A DNA stretch of 64,000 bases from Mesorhizobium amorphae CCNWGS0123 (GTDB taxonomy: Bacteria; Pseudomonadota; Alphaproteobacteria; Rhizobiales; Rhizobiaceae): NCBI RefSeq assembly GCF_001686985.1, contig NZ_CP015318.1:432001-496000 (forward strand), written 5' to 3'. Of the stretch, positions 44,314-52,712 are shown piece by piece. Each line of letters begins with the position of its first letter. Position 1 is the stretch's first letter. The position numbers and the translations under genes are program-made. The notes under the pieces were generated by a model. It was given only the letters and a program-made list of their open reading frames with translations, searched no databases and had not been told where the DNA came from.

Positions 44314-45633
44314 TCAAAACCGTTGTGGACTGAAGGAAGCGAGATCGATCGGCGGAGTCTGCCCGAGAACCAGATCGCGGATCAAGCGGCCGGTGGCCGC
44401 CGACTGGGTCAGGCCGAGATGGCCGTGGCCGAAGGCATAGATCACAGATGCGCTGTTTCGGGCAGCGCCGATGACCGGCAGCGAATCCGGCAGCGACGGA
44501 CGGAACCCCATCCATTCGCGACCATCGGCCGGATCGAGCCCCGGCAGGAAGGCTTTCGCCTTTTCCAGCAGCGCCTTCGAGCGGGCATAGTTGGGTGGCC
44601 GCTCGATGCCGCCGAGTTCGACGGCGCCGCCGACCCGCAGGCCGGTGTCCAGAGGCGTGATGACGAAGCCATGGCCGGAGAAGATCAGTTGCCGCTTCAC
44701 GTCGAAAGCGGTCTTCGGCAGCGTCGTGTTGTAGCCGCGCTCGGTCTCCAGCGGGATGCGCTCGCCGAGGTTTTTCGCTAGCAGATGCGACCATGCGCCG
44801 GCGGCGATGATGAGCTGCCTTGCCCGTCGCGTGGTGCCATCGGCAAGCGTCAGCGTCGCACCGTCCTGGCCCGCATCGACACGCTCGATCCGGGTCTTTT
44901 CGAAGCGGGCGCCCAGACCCTCGGCATAGGCCCAGACCGCCTTGCCGAGTAGTTTGGGATCAGCGACGGTCTTCCATCCCGGCACGAACGTGGCCTTGAC
45001 GAAACGCGGCGACAGGCCTGGCTGCAGCCCCGCCAGTTCCTCGCCCTCAACATGGCGGAAGCCGATGCCAAAGCGCTCACGCGCTGCCCAACTCGGCAGC
45101 GAAGCGCGAAACTCGGCCTCGCTCTCGTAAAACTCCAGCGAGCCGTCCTCGCGCAGCATCGGCCGCGTGCCGGAACGATCGAGCAGGCCCATCCATTCGG
45201 CCTCGGCAAGCCGCATCATGCCGACCTGCGCCGCAAGGCTGGCCTCGTAGAGATCAGCCCGCCCGGCGCGCCAGAAGCGGAACAGCCAGGGCAGGAGTTT
45301 CGGCAGATAGGCGGGCGGAATGCTGAGCGGCCCCAGTGGATCGGCAAGCCATTTCGGCAATTGCCGGATCATGCCCTTATGCGCGAGCGGCAGCACATCG
45401 GAAAAGGCGAAGGCGGCGGCATTGCCGGAACTCGTCTCCTCGCAAATGCCGGTTCGATCGAAGATCGTGACGTTTCTCCCCGCCTCGGTGAGATAGGCGG
45501 CGGCACAGATGCCGATGATGCCGCCACCGACGATGGCGATATCTTCCCCTTCTCCCTGTTCACGGGGAGAAGGTGCCCGAAGGGCGGATGAGGGGCTGCG
45601 CCCTTCCTCTGCCGATTTGGAATTTCCTTGCAC
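44314..45633 (-). CDS. hypO: D-hydroxyproline dehydrogenase/oxidase (FAD, DadA-like)
   Basis: A 439-residue FAD enzyme with the dinucleotide motif IAIVGGGIIGICAAAYLTEAG after an unusual 30-residue N-terminus. GFVITPLDTGLRVGGAVELGG and FGHGHLGLTQSAATG fit D-amino-acid dehydrogenases. It should oxidise cis-4-hydroxy-D-proline to the pyrroline. It starts at a GTG, and the N-terminal extension is coded by a family B intergenic repeat. It lies 15 bases before hypRE. Confidence 0.85.
   Translation of the reverse strand: MQGNSKSAEEGRSPSSALRAPSPREQGEGEDIAIVGGGIIGICAAAYLTEAGRNVTIFDRTGICEETSSGNAAAFAFSDVLPLAHKGMIRQLPKWLADPLGPLSIPPAYLPKLLPWLFRFWRAGRADLYEASLAAQVGMMRLAEAEWMGLLDRSGTRPMLREDGSLEFYESEAEFRASLPSWAARERFGIGFRHVEGEELAGLQPGLSPRFVKATFVPGWKTVADPKLLGKAVWAYAEGLGARFEKTRIERVDAGQDGATLTLADGTTRRARQLIIAAGAWSHLLAKNLGERIPLETERGYNTTLPKTAFDVKRQLIFSGHGFVITPLDTGLRVGGAVELGGIERPPNYARSKALLEKAKAFLPGLDPADGREWMGFRPSLPDSLPVIGAARNSASVIYAFGHGHLGLTQSAATGRLIRDLVLGQTPPIDLASFSPQRF
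45546..45595. repeat. Rhizobial intergenic repeat, family B
   Basis: CCTTCTCCCTGT and ACGGGGAGAAGG form an inverted repeat, followed by TGCCCGAAGGGCGGATGAGG. This is a common rhizobial intergenic element. Here it is read in frame at the start of hypO, coding for the PSSALRAPSPREQGEGE stretch. Confidence 0.8.
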
Positions 45634-45672
45634 GTGGGCACTACCCCTTGTCAGGCTGCCGCAAGAGATTAC

Positions 45673-46566
45673 TCAAAACTGCGGCAGCTTCGGCCGCACT
45701 GCCAATGCGTCCTTGACGATCTTCTCGACCGCCTTGCGGCGCTCGCCTGACAGCGGCTGGCGCGGCATGCGCACGCGGTCGTTGGTGTTGATCGCAAACA
45801 CTTCCGCCAGCTTGATGTTCTGCACCAGATAGGTCGACACGTCGAGGTCGAGCAGCGGCCGGAACCAGCGATAGATGGAGAGAGCCTCCTCGCGGCGACC
45901 CTGCTTCATCAGCTGGTAGATGGCGACCGTCTCGCGCGGGAAGGCGGTGACCAGCCCAGCCACCCAGCCGATGGCGCCGACCGACAGCGCCTCGAAGGCG
46001 AGGTTGTCGACGCCGGTGAACAGGTCGTAGCGTGTGCCGAGGCGGTTGATGATCTCAGTCGAGCGACGGATGTCGTCGGAGGATTCCTTGATGGCGACAA
46101 AGCGCTTGTCGGCCGCCAGTTCCTCCATCTGGTCGACGGTCACGTCGACGCGGTAGGCGAGCCGGTTGGAGTAGATCATGACCGGCAGGTCGCCGGCCTC
46201 GGCGACGGCGCGGAGCGCCGCGACCGTCTCTTCCTCATTGGTGTGATAGATCGGGCTCGGCACGACCATCAGTCCGTTGGCGCCTTCCTTGGCGGCGCGG
46301 CGCGCGATGCTGGCCGCCTCGCGGGTGCCGGCCTCGTTGACCGTCAGTAGCACCGGCTTCTTGCCGGCGACCTTCTGCGCCGTCTTCAGCACCTCGATCT
46401 TCTCGTCATGCGACAGCATCGGCCCTTCGCCGAGCGAGCCGCAAACGATGATGCCGTCGCAACCGGCCTCCATCTGCAGTGCAAAGCAGCGCTCCATCTC
46501 GGCATGGTCGAGGCGGTCGTCCTCGGTGAATTTGGTCGTGACGGCGGGGAAAACTCCGGTCCACAT
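45673..46566 (-). CDS. hypD: Pyrroline-4-hydroxy-2-carboxylate deaminase (DapA family)
   Basis: A 297-residue aldolase-fold enzyme. The Schiff-base Lys160 is in FVAIKESSDD and the active-site Tyr in VMIYSNR. GSLGEGPMLSHDEKIEVL matches the family substrate loop. In Sinorhizobium the homologous step deaminates the pyrroline to alpha-ketoglutarate semialdehyde. The gene is divergent from the GntR regulator, with operator-like palindromes between. Confidence 0.88.
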   Translation of the reverse strand: MWTGVFPAVTTKFTEDDRLDHAEMERCFALQMEAGCDGIIVCGSLGEGPMLSHDEKIEVLKTAQKVAGKKPVLLTVNEAGTREAASIARRAAKEGANGLMVVPSPIYHTNEEETVAALRAVAEAGDLPVMIYSNRLAYRVDVTVDQMEELAADKRFVAIKESSDDIRRSTEIINRLGTRYDLFTGVDNLAFEALSVGAIGWVAGLVTAFPRETVAIYQLMKQGRREEALSIYRWFRPLLDLDVSTYLVQNIKLAEVFAINTNDRVRMPRQPLSGERRKAVEKIVKDALAVRPKLPQF

Positions 46567-46581
46567 AGCTGCCTCTCCATC

Positions 46582-46657
46582 TGATATATCAGTGATATAT
46601 TTGACAGGAAACCCGCTGTCAATGCGGAATCTGTTATGATATATTTAAAATATATCA
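46582..46657. promoter_or_regulatory. HypR (GntR) operator cluster
   Basis: TGATATATCA at 46582 is a perfect palindrome, and 46637-46657 is a 21-base palindrome with perfect 10-base arms (TGATATATTT) around one A. A further TGATATAT half lies just inside the GntR gene at 46681. Repeated TGATATA motifs between divergent hypD and GntR genes point to autoregulation and control of the hyp operon. Confidence 0.75.
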
Positions 46658-46666
46658 GAGGGTGCG

Positions 46667-47326
46667 ATGACATTGTGGGATGATATATCTGGCTCCGCGC
46701 CGGCGGCCGCAAAGGCCTATCGCATGCTCGAGCACATGATCGTGACGCTCGAACTGGCGCCGGCCAGTTTCGTCACCGAAGGCGCGCTGATCGAGCGCCT
46801 CGGCCTTGGCCGCACGCCGGTGCGCGAGGCGATCCAGCGCCTGGCCTGGGAAGGACTGCTCGATGTCCGGCCGCGCGCCGGCATCGCGATTGCTCCGCTC
46901 CATCCCGGTGACTGGCTGCGCGTCCTCGACGCGCGTCGCGGCGTCGAGGTGGTGCTCGCCCGCTCGGCCGCACGCTTCGTCACCCGCGAGGCCGCCGACC
47001 TGTTTCACGAAGCCGCCCTTGCCATGCAGAAGGCGGTGATCTCGGGCAATGTGCTGGCCTTCATCCAGGCCGACAAGGCACTCGACGAGGCGCTGGCGCT
47101 GGCCGCCGACAACCCGTTCGCGGCGCGGCTTGCCGCACCCCTGCAGACCCACAGCCGCCGCTTCTGGTTCCGCTACAAGGCCGATACCGGGCTCGCCGAA
47201 TCGGCCGAGCACCATGTCGCGCTGATCCGCTCGATCCTCGATGGCGACGAGGAAGGAGCAGCCAAGGACGCCAAGCGGCTGATGGCGCTGCTGCGTGGCC
47301 ATGCCGAGACGGCGGCGACGCGATAG
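46667..47326 (+). CDS. hypR: GntR-family repressor of hydroxyproline genes
   Basis: A 219-residue FadR-subfamily regulator. The winged helix has ASFVTEGALIERLGLGRTPVREAIQRLAWEGLL, split as the usual recognition region; the FCD-type helical domain follows (residues 80-210). The gene is divergent from hypD, and the operators between fit. In Sinorhizobium HypR represses the hyp genes until hydroxyproline is present. AGAGGG precedes the ATG. Confidence 0.85.
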   Translation: MTLWDDISGSAPAAAKAYRMLEHMIVTLELAPASFVTEGALIERLGLGRTPVREAIQRLAWEGLLDVRPRAGIAIAPLHPGDWLRVLDARRGVEVVLARSAARFVTREAADLFHEAALAMQKAVISGNVLAFIQADKALDEALALAADNPFAARLAAPLQTHSRRFWFRYKADTGLAESAEHHVALIRSILDGDEEGAAKDAKRLMALLRGHAETAATR

Positions 47327-47338
47327 ACGAAACCGGAG

Positions 47339-47752
47339 TCAGCCTTCGGCCGGCTCTTTCTGCGCCGCCCATTTCAACAAGGCGTCGAGAGCCGGGCATA
47401 GCGCCTGGCCCCAGTCGGTCAGGCAGTACTCGACCTTCGGCGGCACCTGGTGATGCACGACGCGGCGCACGATGCCGTCGGCCTCCATTTGCCGCAGCTG
47501 CTGGATCAGCATCTTCTGCGAGATCGCCGGGATCGCCCGTTCGAGATCGGAAAAGCGCAGCACCTTGCCGCCGAACAGGTGAAACAGGATCACCAGTTTC
47601 CAACGGCCTTCCAGAATGCGCAGCGCATTCTCGACGCCGCTCGCCGCGGACGACGGCGTCAGCCCCTCATCCTCACCTTCGGGCTCGTCCTTACTTTCAG
47701 GTAAGTACCTTACTTTTTCGTCGGTTCTTGTCATTTCTTCAGCATATCTCAT
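47339..47752 (-). CDS. HxlR-family transcriptional regulator
   Basis: A winged-helix protein of about 137 residues: ALRILEGRWKLVILFHLFGGKVLRFSDLERAI and QMEADGIVRRVVHHQVPPKVEY are typical of HxlR. The usual N-terminal Cys is absent. The start is uncertain; ATGs at 47752 and 47734 both have weak sites. It is divergent from an NTF2-like gene and convergent with hypR. The inducer is unknown. Confidence 0.82.
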   Translation of the reverse strand: MRYAEEMTRTDEKVRYLPESKDEPEGEDEGLTPSSAASGVENALRILEGRWKLVILFHLFGGKVLRFSDLERAIPAISQKMLIQQLRQMEADGIVRRVVHHQVPPKVEYCLTDWGQALCPALDALLKWAAQKEPAEG

Positions 47753-47818
47753 TTTAGGGACCGGACAAGCGCCGCGGACGTCAGGTCGACGGCGGCAATC
47801 GGAACCGGAGACGAACCC

Positions 47819-48148
47819 ATGACCGTAAAACTTCCCCAGCCTCTGGTGGATTATTTTGCCGCCAAGAACAGGCATGACATCGACGGGATGCTCATCCCCT
47901 TCTCGCCGCACGCCACGGTCCGGGATGAAGGCAAAACCCATCAGGGGGCAGTCGCCATCCGTGACTGGATGGAAGCAACCACACGCAAATATCGGGTGAC
48001 GGTCGAGGTTGCCGATGCGACGGCCGATGGCAATGCATGGCGGGTCGCCGGCATCGTGTCGGGCAATTTCCCCGGCAGTCCGGCGACGCTCCATTACAAC
48101 TTCACGCTGGCCGACGAAGGGATCACGCGCTTGGACATCGGCGCATGA
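47819..48148 (+). CDS. NTF2/SnoaL-like protein
   Basis: A 109-residue cone-fold protein: LVDYFAAKNRHDIDGMLIPFSPHATVRDEG, split as the fold's first helix and strand, then GSPATLHYNFTLADEGITRL. Such proteins bind small ligands or act as isomerases. It is divergent from the HxlR regulator (66 bases) and probably controlled by it. The reaction is unknown. Confidence 0.8.
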   Translation: MTVKLPQPLVDYFAAKNRHDIDGMLIPFSPHATVRDEGKTHQGAVAIRDWMEATTRKYRVTVEVADATADGNAWRVAGIVSGNFPGSPATLHYNFTLADEGITRLDIGA

Positions 48149-48200
48149 CGATCGTTCATCGGCTTTGACGGCGGGCGCGCAAGGGACGGCGCCTGTTCCG

Positions 48201-48515
48201 TTATGCATCGTGGCCGGACTGGGCCACCACGTTTTCCCAATTGTTGCCGGCCGCAATGATGCAGCTCGTGCCGGTGACATCGGTGACGACGATCGTCCAG
48301 GTTCCGCTCTCAGCGACGAAGACTTCCATGATCGCGGTCTGACCGATCAGCCCGAACGCAAACTGCTTTTCCTGGAAATTCTCGCTCAGATGCGCAACGA
48401 GAACGCCGTGCTCAACGCAGAACTGGTACTGGGCGCTGGCGGCACTCGTGCCCATCGCCAGTGCACCGGCAAGAACCAGGGTCTTCACCCAAGCTGACAG
48501 AGATTTGCGTGCCAT
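48201..48515 (-). CDS. Small secreted protein, paralogue 1
   Basis: A 104-residue protein. A signal peptide (LVLAGALAMGTSAASAQ) is followed by a Cys, AHLSENFQEKQFAFGLI, MEVFVAESGTWTIVVTDVTG, SC and W. It matches the gene at 48787 over the mature part (EVFV.E.GTWT...TD..G.SC). A perfect AAAGGAGGTG ribosome binding site suggests high expression. I do not recognise a characterised family. Confidence 0.75.
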   Translation of the reverse strand: MARKSLSAWVKTLVLAGALAMGTSAASAQYQFCVEHGVLVAHLSENFQEKQFAFGLIGQTAIMEVFVAESGTWTIVVTDVTGTSCIIAAGNNWENVVAQSGHDA

Positions 48516-48691
48516 AAAGCACCTCCTTTGCCATCGCGTCCCGGCAAGAAGAGGTGGTTGACGGCCTCATTTTGCCGGGGCGACCCAGGCCGGTTCCGAC
48601 GTCATCATCGCGTCGCTCCTTTCTGTGTTCCGGTCTGCCGTCCAGCGGATGTTCCCGCTATGTTCCATATATGGTGCTGGCCAAGGAAAAT

Positions 48692-48726
48692 AACAAGCGG
48701 GCGCCGCGCGGGGACGCCCGCTTGTT
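48692..48726 (-). terminator. Terminator after secreted paralogue 2
   Basis: AACAAGCGGGCG and CGCCCGCTTGTT form a perfect 12-bp stem around an 11-base loop, followed on the minus strand by TATTTTCC. It lies 60 bases after the stop of the gene at 48787. Confidence 0.8.
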
Positions 48727-48786
48727 CCTTTTTGGATCCGAAAAACAGTCGCGGCCTGGCCATGCCGCAACAGCCTTGGAAAACCT

Positions 48787-49092
48787 TCAGGTACCCGGCA
48801 GGGCAGCCACCATCGTCGCACCGTCCCAACCTTCGCCCGCCATGATGACGCAACTCTGACCTTGCGTGTCGGTGGCAAGGAGCGTCCAGGTGCCCTGCTC
48901 GGAAACGAAAACCTCAAGGATGACGCTTGGATTGACCAGACCGCGCGCTGTTTCGCTTTCGTGGAACTTGTCGCCGAGCGCCTTGACCACGTCCGCGCGC
49001 GGCGCGCATTGCGCGGCCGCTTTCGCTTGAGCCGCTCCGGCAGACATCGCAACTGCCGCAACGGCCATCGTCGCCCAAAAACCTCGTGTCAT
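48787..49092 (-). CDS. Small secreted protein, paralogue 2
   Basis: A 101-residue protein with a signal peptide (ATMAVAAVAMSAGAAQA) and the same mature layout as the gene at 48201: Cys, LGDKFHESETARGLV, LEVFVSEQGTWTLLATDTQG, SC and a Trp near the end. GAGGAGGTG precedes the ATG. The two conserved Cys probably form a disulfide in the periplasm. Upstream (49093-49288) I see no gene. Confidence 0.75.
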   Translation of the reverse strand: MTRGFWATMAVAAVAMSAGAAQAKAAAQCAPRADVVKALGDKFHESETARGLVNPSVILEVFVSEQGTWTLLATDTQGQSCVIMAGEGWDGATMVAALPGT

Positions 49093-49288
49093 CCGACACC
49101 TCCTCGCGCCAGACGAGACCCCGGCTGCTACCGGCGCTGTTGATTGGCCTGCATCTCGGCAGGAATACAGCCTAAGGCGGATGATCGTCTGTTGGTTCCA
49201 TCACACAGCCATGGAACAGTTAGAGCGCGGATGCTCTCTGAACGTGATGCATCACGCGGATCGCTGCGGAGGCATGCCCAAATAGAAA

Positions 49289-49314
49289 GAAAGCGCGGCT
49301 TGCACCGCGCTTTC
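49289..49314 (-). terminator. Terminator of the mmsA transcript
   Basis: GAAAGCGCGG and CCGCGCTTTC form a perfect 10-bp stem around 6 bases, followed on the minus strand by TTTCTATTT. It directly follows the orphan mmsA tail, which suggests that it was the original mmsA terminator. Confidence 0.85.
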
Positions 49315-49337
49315 TCAATGTGTTTGGCTTTCTCGGC

Positions 49338-49382
49338 TCAGTTCATCGTCGGGATGACGAATTCCGCACCGTCCTTGATGCC
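49338..49382 (-). pseudogene. Orphan 3' end of mmsA
   Basis: These 45 bases match the last 45 bases of mmsA (49436-49480) at 43 positions and code GIKDGAEFVIPTMN and a stop in the same orientation. No gene body precedes them; a 53-base spacer separates the copy from the real mmsA stop. The stretch 49093-49435 holds otherwise only the terminator. Confidence 0.88.
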
Positions 49383-49435
49383 TGCCCGCGCGCCCGCAGC
49401 CGAAGGCGAGGACGCGCAAGCGAGAAAACGTCCGG

Positions 49436-50932
49436 TCAGTTCATCGTCGGGATGACGAACTCGGCACCGTCCTTGATGCCGGACGGCCAGCGCGAGGTGA
49501 CCGTCTTGGTCTTGGTGTAGAAACGGAACGCGTCCGGGCCGTGCTGGTTGAGGTCGCCGAAGGACGACGCCTTCCAGCCGCCAAACGTGTAGTACGCGAT
49601 CGGAACCGGGATCGGCACGTTGACGCCGACCATGCCGACCTGGACCCGCGAGGCAAAGTCGCGCGCCGCATCGCCGTCACGGGTGAAGATGGCGACGCCA
49701 TTGCCCATCTCGTGGTCGTTGGCGAGCTTGATGGCGTTTTCGTAGGTTGGCGCACGCACCACCGAGAGCACCGGCCCGAAGATCTCTTCCTTGTAGATGC
49801 GCATGTCGGCGGTGACGTTGTCGAACAGGCAGCCGCCCATATAGTAGCCGTTCTCGTAGCCCTGCATGGAGAAGCCGCGACCGTCGACGACCAGGCTGGC
49901 GCCTTCCTTGACGCCGGCGTCGACATAGCCCTTGACCCGCTCCAGCGCCTGCGCCGTCACCAGCGGACCGAAATCGGCGGAAGAGTCCGTCGACGGGCCG
50001 ACCTTCAGGCTTTCGACGCGCGGGATGAGCTTTTCCATCAGCCGGTTGGCGGTGTCGTTGCCGACCGGCACGGCCACCGAGATCGCCATGCAGCGCTCGC
50101 CGGCCGAGCCGTAGCCGGCGCCGATCAGCGCGTCGACGGTCTGGTCCATGTCGGCGTCGGGCATGATGATCATGTGGTTCTTGGCGCCGCCGAAGCACTG
50201 CACGCGCTTGCCGGCTGCGGTGCCGCGCGAATAAATGTAGTGGGCGATCGGCGTCGAGCCGACGAAGCCGACGGCCTTGATGTCCGGATCGTCGAGGATG
50301 GCGTCGACCACTTCCTTGTCGCCATTGACGACGTTGAGGATGCCGGCAGGCAGGCCGGCCTCGAGGAACAGTTCGGCGATGCGGATCGGCACGCCCGGAT
50401 CACGCTCGGAAGGCTTCAGGATGAAGGCGTTACCGCAGGCGATGGCCGGGGCGATCTTCCACAGCGGGATCATCGCCGGGAAGTTGAACGGGGTGATGCC
50501 GGCGACGACGCCGAGCGGCTGGCGCATCGAATAGACGTCGATGCCGGGGCCGGCGCCGTCGGTGAATTCGCCCTTCATCATGTGCGGCGCGCCGACGCAG
50601 ACTTCGACCACTTCGAGCCCGCGCTGGATGTCGCCCTTGGCGTCGGGGATGGTCTTGCCGTGCTCGCGCGCCAGGATATCGGCCAGTTCGTCATAATCGC
50701 GGGCGACCAGTTCGAGAAACTTCATCAGCACGCGCACACGGCGCTGCGGGTTGGTCGCCGCCCATTTCGGCTGCGCCGCCTTGGCGTTCTCGACCGCCGC
50801 GCGCAGTTCCGCCTGCGAGGCCAGCGCCACCGTGCCGCGCACGGAGCCGTCCATCGGCTGCATGACGTCCTGCTTGCGGCCGCTGGTGCCGGCGACATGC
50901 TTGCCGCCGATGTAATGACCGTATTCGATCAT
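49436..50932 (-). CDS. mmsA: CoA-acylating methylmalonate-semialdehyde dehydrogenase
   Basis: A 498-residue aldehyde dehydrogenase of full MmsA length. GVVAGITPFNFPAMIPLWKIAP, FVGSTPIAHYIYSRGTAAGK and the catalytic GSAGERCMAIS stretch identify it. It converts (methyl)malonate semialdehyde to propionyl- or acetyl-CoA in valine and inositol breakdown. GGGAGAGAG precedes the ATG at 50932. The divergent LysR at 51297 probably regulates it. Its 3' end is duplicated downstream. Confidence 0.94.
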   Translation of the reverse strand: MIEYGHYIGGKHVAGTSGRKQDVMQPMDGSVRGTVALASQAELRAAVENAKAAQPKWAATNPQRRVRVLMKFLELVARDYDELADILAREHGKTIPDAKGDIQRGLEVVEVCVGAPHMMKGEFTDGAGPGIDVYSMRQPLGVVAGITPFNFPAMIPLWKIAPAIACGNAFILKPSERDPGVPIRIAELFLEAGLPAGILNVVNGDKEVVDAILDDPDIKAVGFVGSTPIAHYIYSRGTAAGKRVQCFGGAKNHMIIMPDADMDQTVDALIGAGYGSAGERCMAISVAVPVGNDTANRLMEKLIPRVESLKVGPSTDSSADFGPLVTAQALERVKGYVDAGVKEGASLVVDGRGFSMQGYENGYYMGGCLFDNVTADMRIYKEEIFGPVLSVVRAPTYENAIKLANDHEMGNGVAIFTRDGDAARDFASRVQVGMVGVNVPIPVPIAYYTFGGWKASSFGDLNQHGPDAFRFYTKTKTVTSRWPSGIKDGAEFVIPTMN

Positions 50933-51100
50933 GATCTCTCTCCCTTGTTTTGGATGAGCCATTGTCCGCCTTTGCCGGGGCGATGGCAACGCGAGCCAGA
51001 ACGCAACCGTTGTGCGGGAAATAGACAACGGAGGTCGAGTGTGCATTAAATGCCGCAAATGACGGATTGCTGAAAAGGCCGAAGCTTGCGTTCCTTCACA

Positions 51101-51256
51101 CCCCCCTCTGTCCTGCCGGACATCTCCCCCGCAAGGGGGGAGATCGGATATCACGCAGGCTTCCGCCAATCACCGGCGTTTAAGGGGAGGCACCATCAAA
51201 GAAACTGCCAATCTCCCCCCTTGCGGGGGAGATGGCCGGCAGGCCAGAGGGGGGTG
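51101..51256. repeat. Inverted pair of rhizobial repeats, family C
   Basis: The element at 51101-51144 (CCCCCCTCTGTCCTGCCGGA, then CATCTCCCCCGCAAGGGGGG) is repeated inverted at 51211-51256, about 41 of 44 positions matching. Each copy also has its own small stem (CTCCCCC/GGGGGAG). Together they can form a 44-bp cruciform stem around a 66-base loop in the gap between mmsA and its LysR gene. The gap (50933-51296) holds no gene. Confidence 0.85.
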
Positions 51257-51296
51257 GGCGGGAACGCGGCGCCCGTCACGAATTGGGACCACCCCC

Positions 51297-52178
51297 ATGA
51301 ACTGGGATGACGTCCGCATCTTCCTCGCCGTGGCGCGCGCCGGGCAGATCCTTGGCGCGGCAAAGCGCCTTGAACTCAACCACGCCACCGTCTCGCGCCG
51401 CATCGCAGCGCTCGAGGAAGCACTCAGGACAAAACTGTTTCGCCGGCTCACCACGGGCAGCGAGCTGACGCCGGCGGGCGAACGCTTCCTCGACATTGCC
51501 GAGCGCATGGAGAGCGACATGATCGCCGCGCGCTCGACCGTGGCCGGCGAAGGCGACGACATCTCCGGCACGGTGCGCATTGGCGCGCCCGACGGCTTCG
51601 GCGTCGCCTTCCTGGCCAAGCACCTCGGCGAGCTGACGACACTCCACCGCGAACTCACCATCCAGCTGGTGCCTGTGCCGCGCTCCTTCTCGCTATCCAG
51701 GCGCGAGGCCGACATCGCCATCACCGTCGAGCGGCCGACCGAGGGCCGGCTGGTGGCGGGCAAGCTGGTCGACTACACGCTCGGCCTGTTTGCCTCGCGC
51801 ACCTACGTCGAGGCGCATGGCCTGCCGCAAACGGCAGCCGCGCTTGGCCAGCACACGCTGATCGGCTATGTGCCCGACCTCATCGTCAGCCCCTCGCTCG
51901 ACTATGCGGCCGAGTTCAGCGCCGACTGGCGCACCAGCTTCGCCATCTCCTCGGCGCTCGGCCAGGCCGAGGCGGTGCGCTCCGGCGCCGGCATCGGCAT
52001 CCTGCACACCTTCGTCGCCCGCTCCATGCCGGAGTTGGTGCCTGTCGACATCGTGGCCCCCATCCGCCGCGCCTACTGGCTGGTCTATCACGAATCGGTG
52101 AGGCCGCTGCGCCGCGTCCAGGTGGTCGCAAGCTTCATCACCAGGGCGGTGGAGCGGGAGCGCGCGCTGTTCGTCTGA
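51297..52178 (+). CDS. LysR-family regulator divergent from mmsA
   Basis: A 293-residue regulator starting MNWDDVRIFLAVARAGQ, with NHATVSRRIAALEEALRTKLF as the recognition region. The co-inducer domain follows (residues 90-290). It lies 364 bases from the divergent mmsA and is a likely activator of it. Other than the two inverted repeats, no operator stands out between them. Confidence 0.9.
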   Translation: MNWDDVRIFLAVARAGQILGAAKRLELNHATVSRRIAALEEALRTKLFRRLTTGSELTPAGERFLDIAERMESDMIAARSTVAGEGDDISGTVRIGAPDGFGVAFLAKHLGELTTLHRELTIQLVPVPRSFSLSRREADIAITVERPTEGRLVAGKLVDYTLGLFASRTYVEAHGLPQTAAALGQHTLIGYVPDLIVSPSLDYAAEFSADWRTSFAISSALGQAEAVRSGAGIGILHTFVARSMPELVPVDIVAPIRRAYWLVYHESVRPLRRVQVVASFITRAVERERALFV

Positions 52179-52271
52179 GTGCCTTGCCCTTGCCACAAAA
52201 TCGGCCAGTGTGGCATCAGCCACCGAGCGGCAAGAGCCGGGTGGACCATTTCGAAAGCTGGCGCGGAAACA

Positions 52272-52712
52272 ATGCGAGCCGTTCTTGCCATCCTGCCGCT
52301 GGTTTTCCTGTCGGGCTGCGCCAACCCCTGGACCAAGGTGCCCGAAGCGGAATTGCCGAAGCCGATCCGCTATGCCCTGGCCCGCCCCTCGCCCTTCGTC
52401 TTCGGCAATTATTGCGGTCCGGGCACGCGCAGCGGCGACCTGTCGTTGCGGCCGGTCGACCGCCTCGATGCCGCCTGCCAGACCCATGACGCCTGCTACA
52501 TCGCCCGCCACGATCATTGCGATTGCGACGGCGCGCTTGTCGCCTCGGCAAGGACGATCCGCGACGACAATTCGGCTCCACGGAAAATGCGCAACGAGGC
52601 CGAGCTTTTGATCGCCACGTTCGCTGTCCCCGTCTGCAAGGTGTTTCCGCAGGGCTTCATGCCGCCGCGCGATCCCGCCCAGCTCAAGGCGATGAACGGG
52701 GCGACGGGGTGA
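52272..52712 (+). CDS. Lipoprotein with phospholipase A2-like domain
   Basis: A 146-residue protein. The N-terminus LAILPLVFLSGC gives a lipobox, with Cys16 lipidated. NYCGPGT at 46-52 matches the Ca2+ loop, and Cys69..His72-Asp73..Cys75 (CQTHDAC) is the catalytic CxxHDxC motif of secreted phospholipase A2. Extra Cys (DHCDCDG) may form disulfides. It would cut the sn-2 ester of phospholipids at the cell surface or periplasm. The stop overlaps the GTG of the next gene. Confidence 0.85.
   Translation: MRAVLAILPLVFLSGCANPWTKVPEAELPKPIRYALARPSPFVFGNYCGPGTRSGDLSLRPVDRLDAACQTHDACYIARHDHCDCDGALVASARTIRDDNSAPRKMRNEAELLIATFAVPVCKVFPQGFMPPRDPAQLKAMNGATG

Noticed and set aside
49093..49435. Small gene in the spacer between mmsA and the secreted protein gene
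   Set aside because: Frames here are formed by the two mmsA tails and the terminator; none has a start site or independent coding character.
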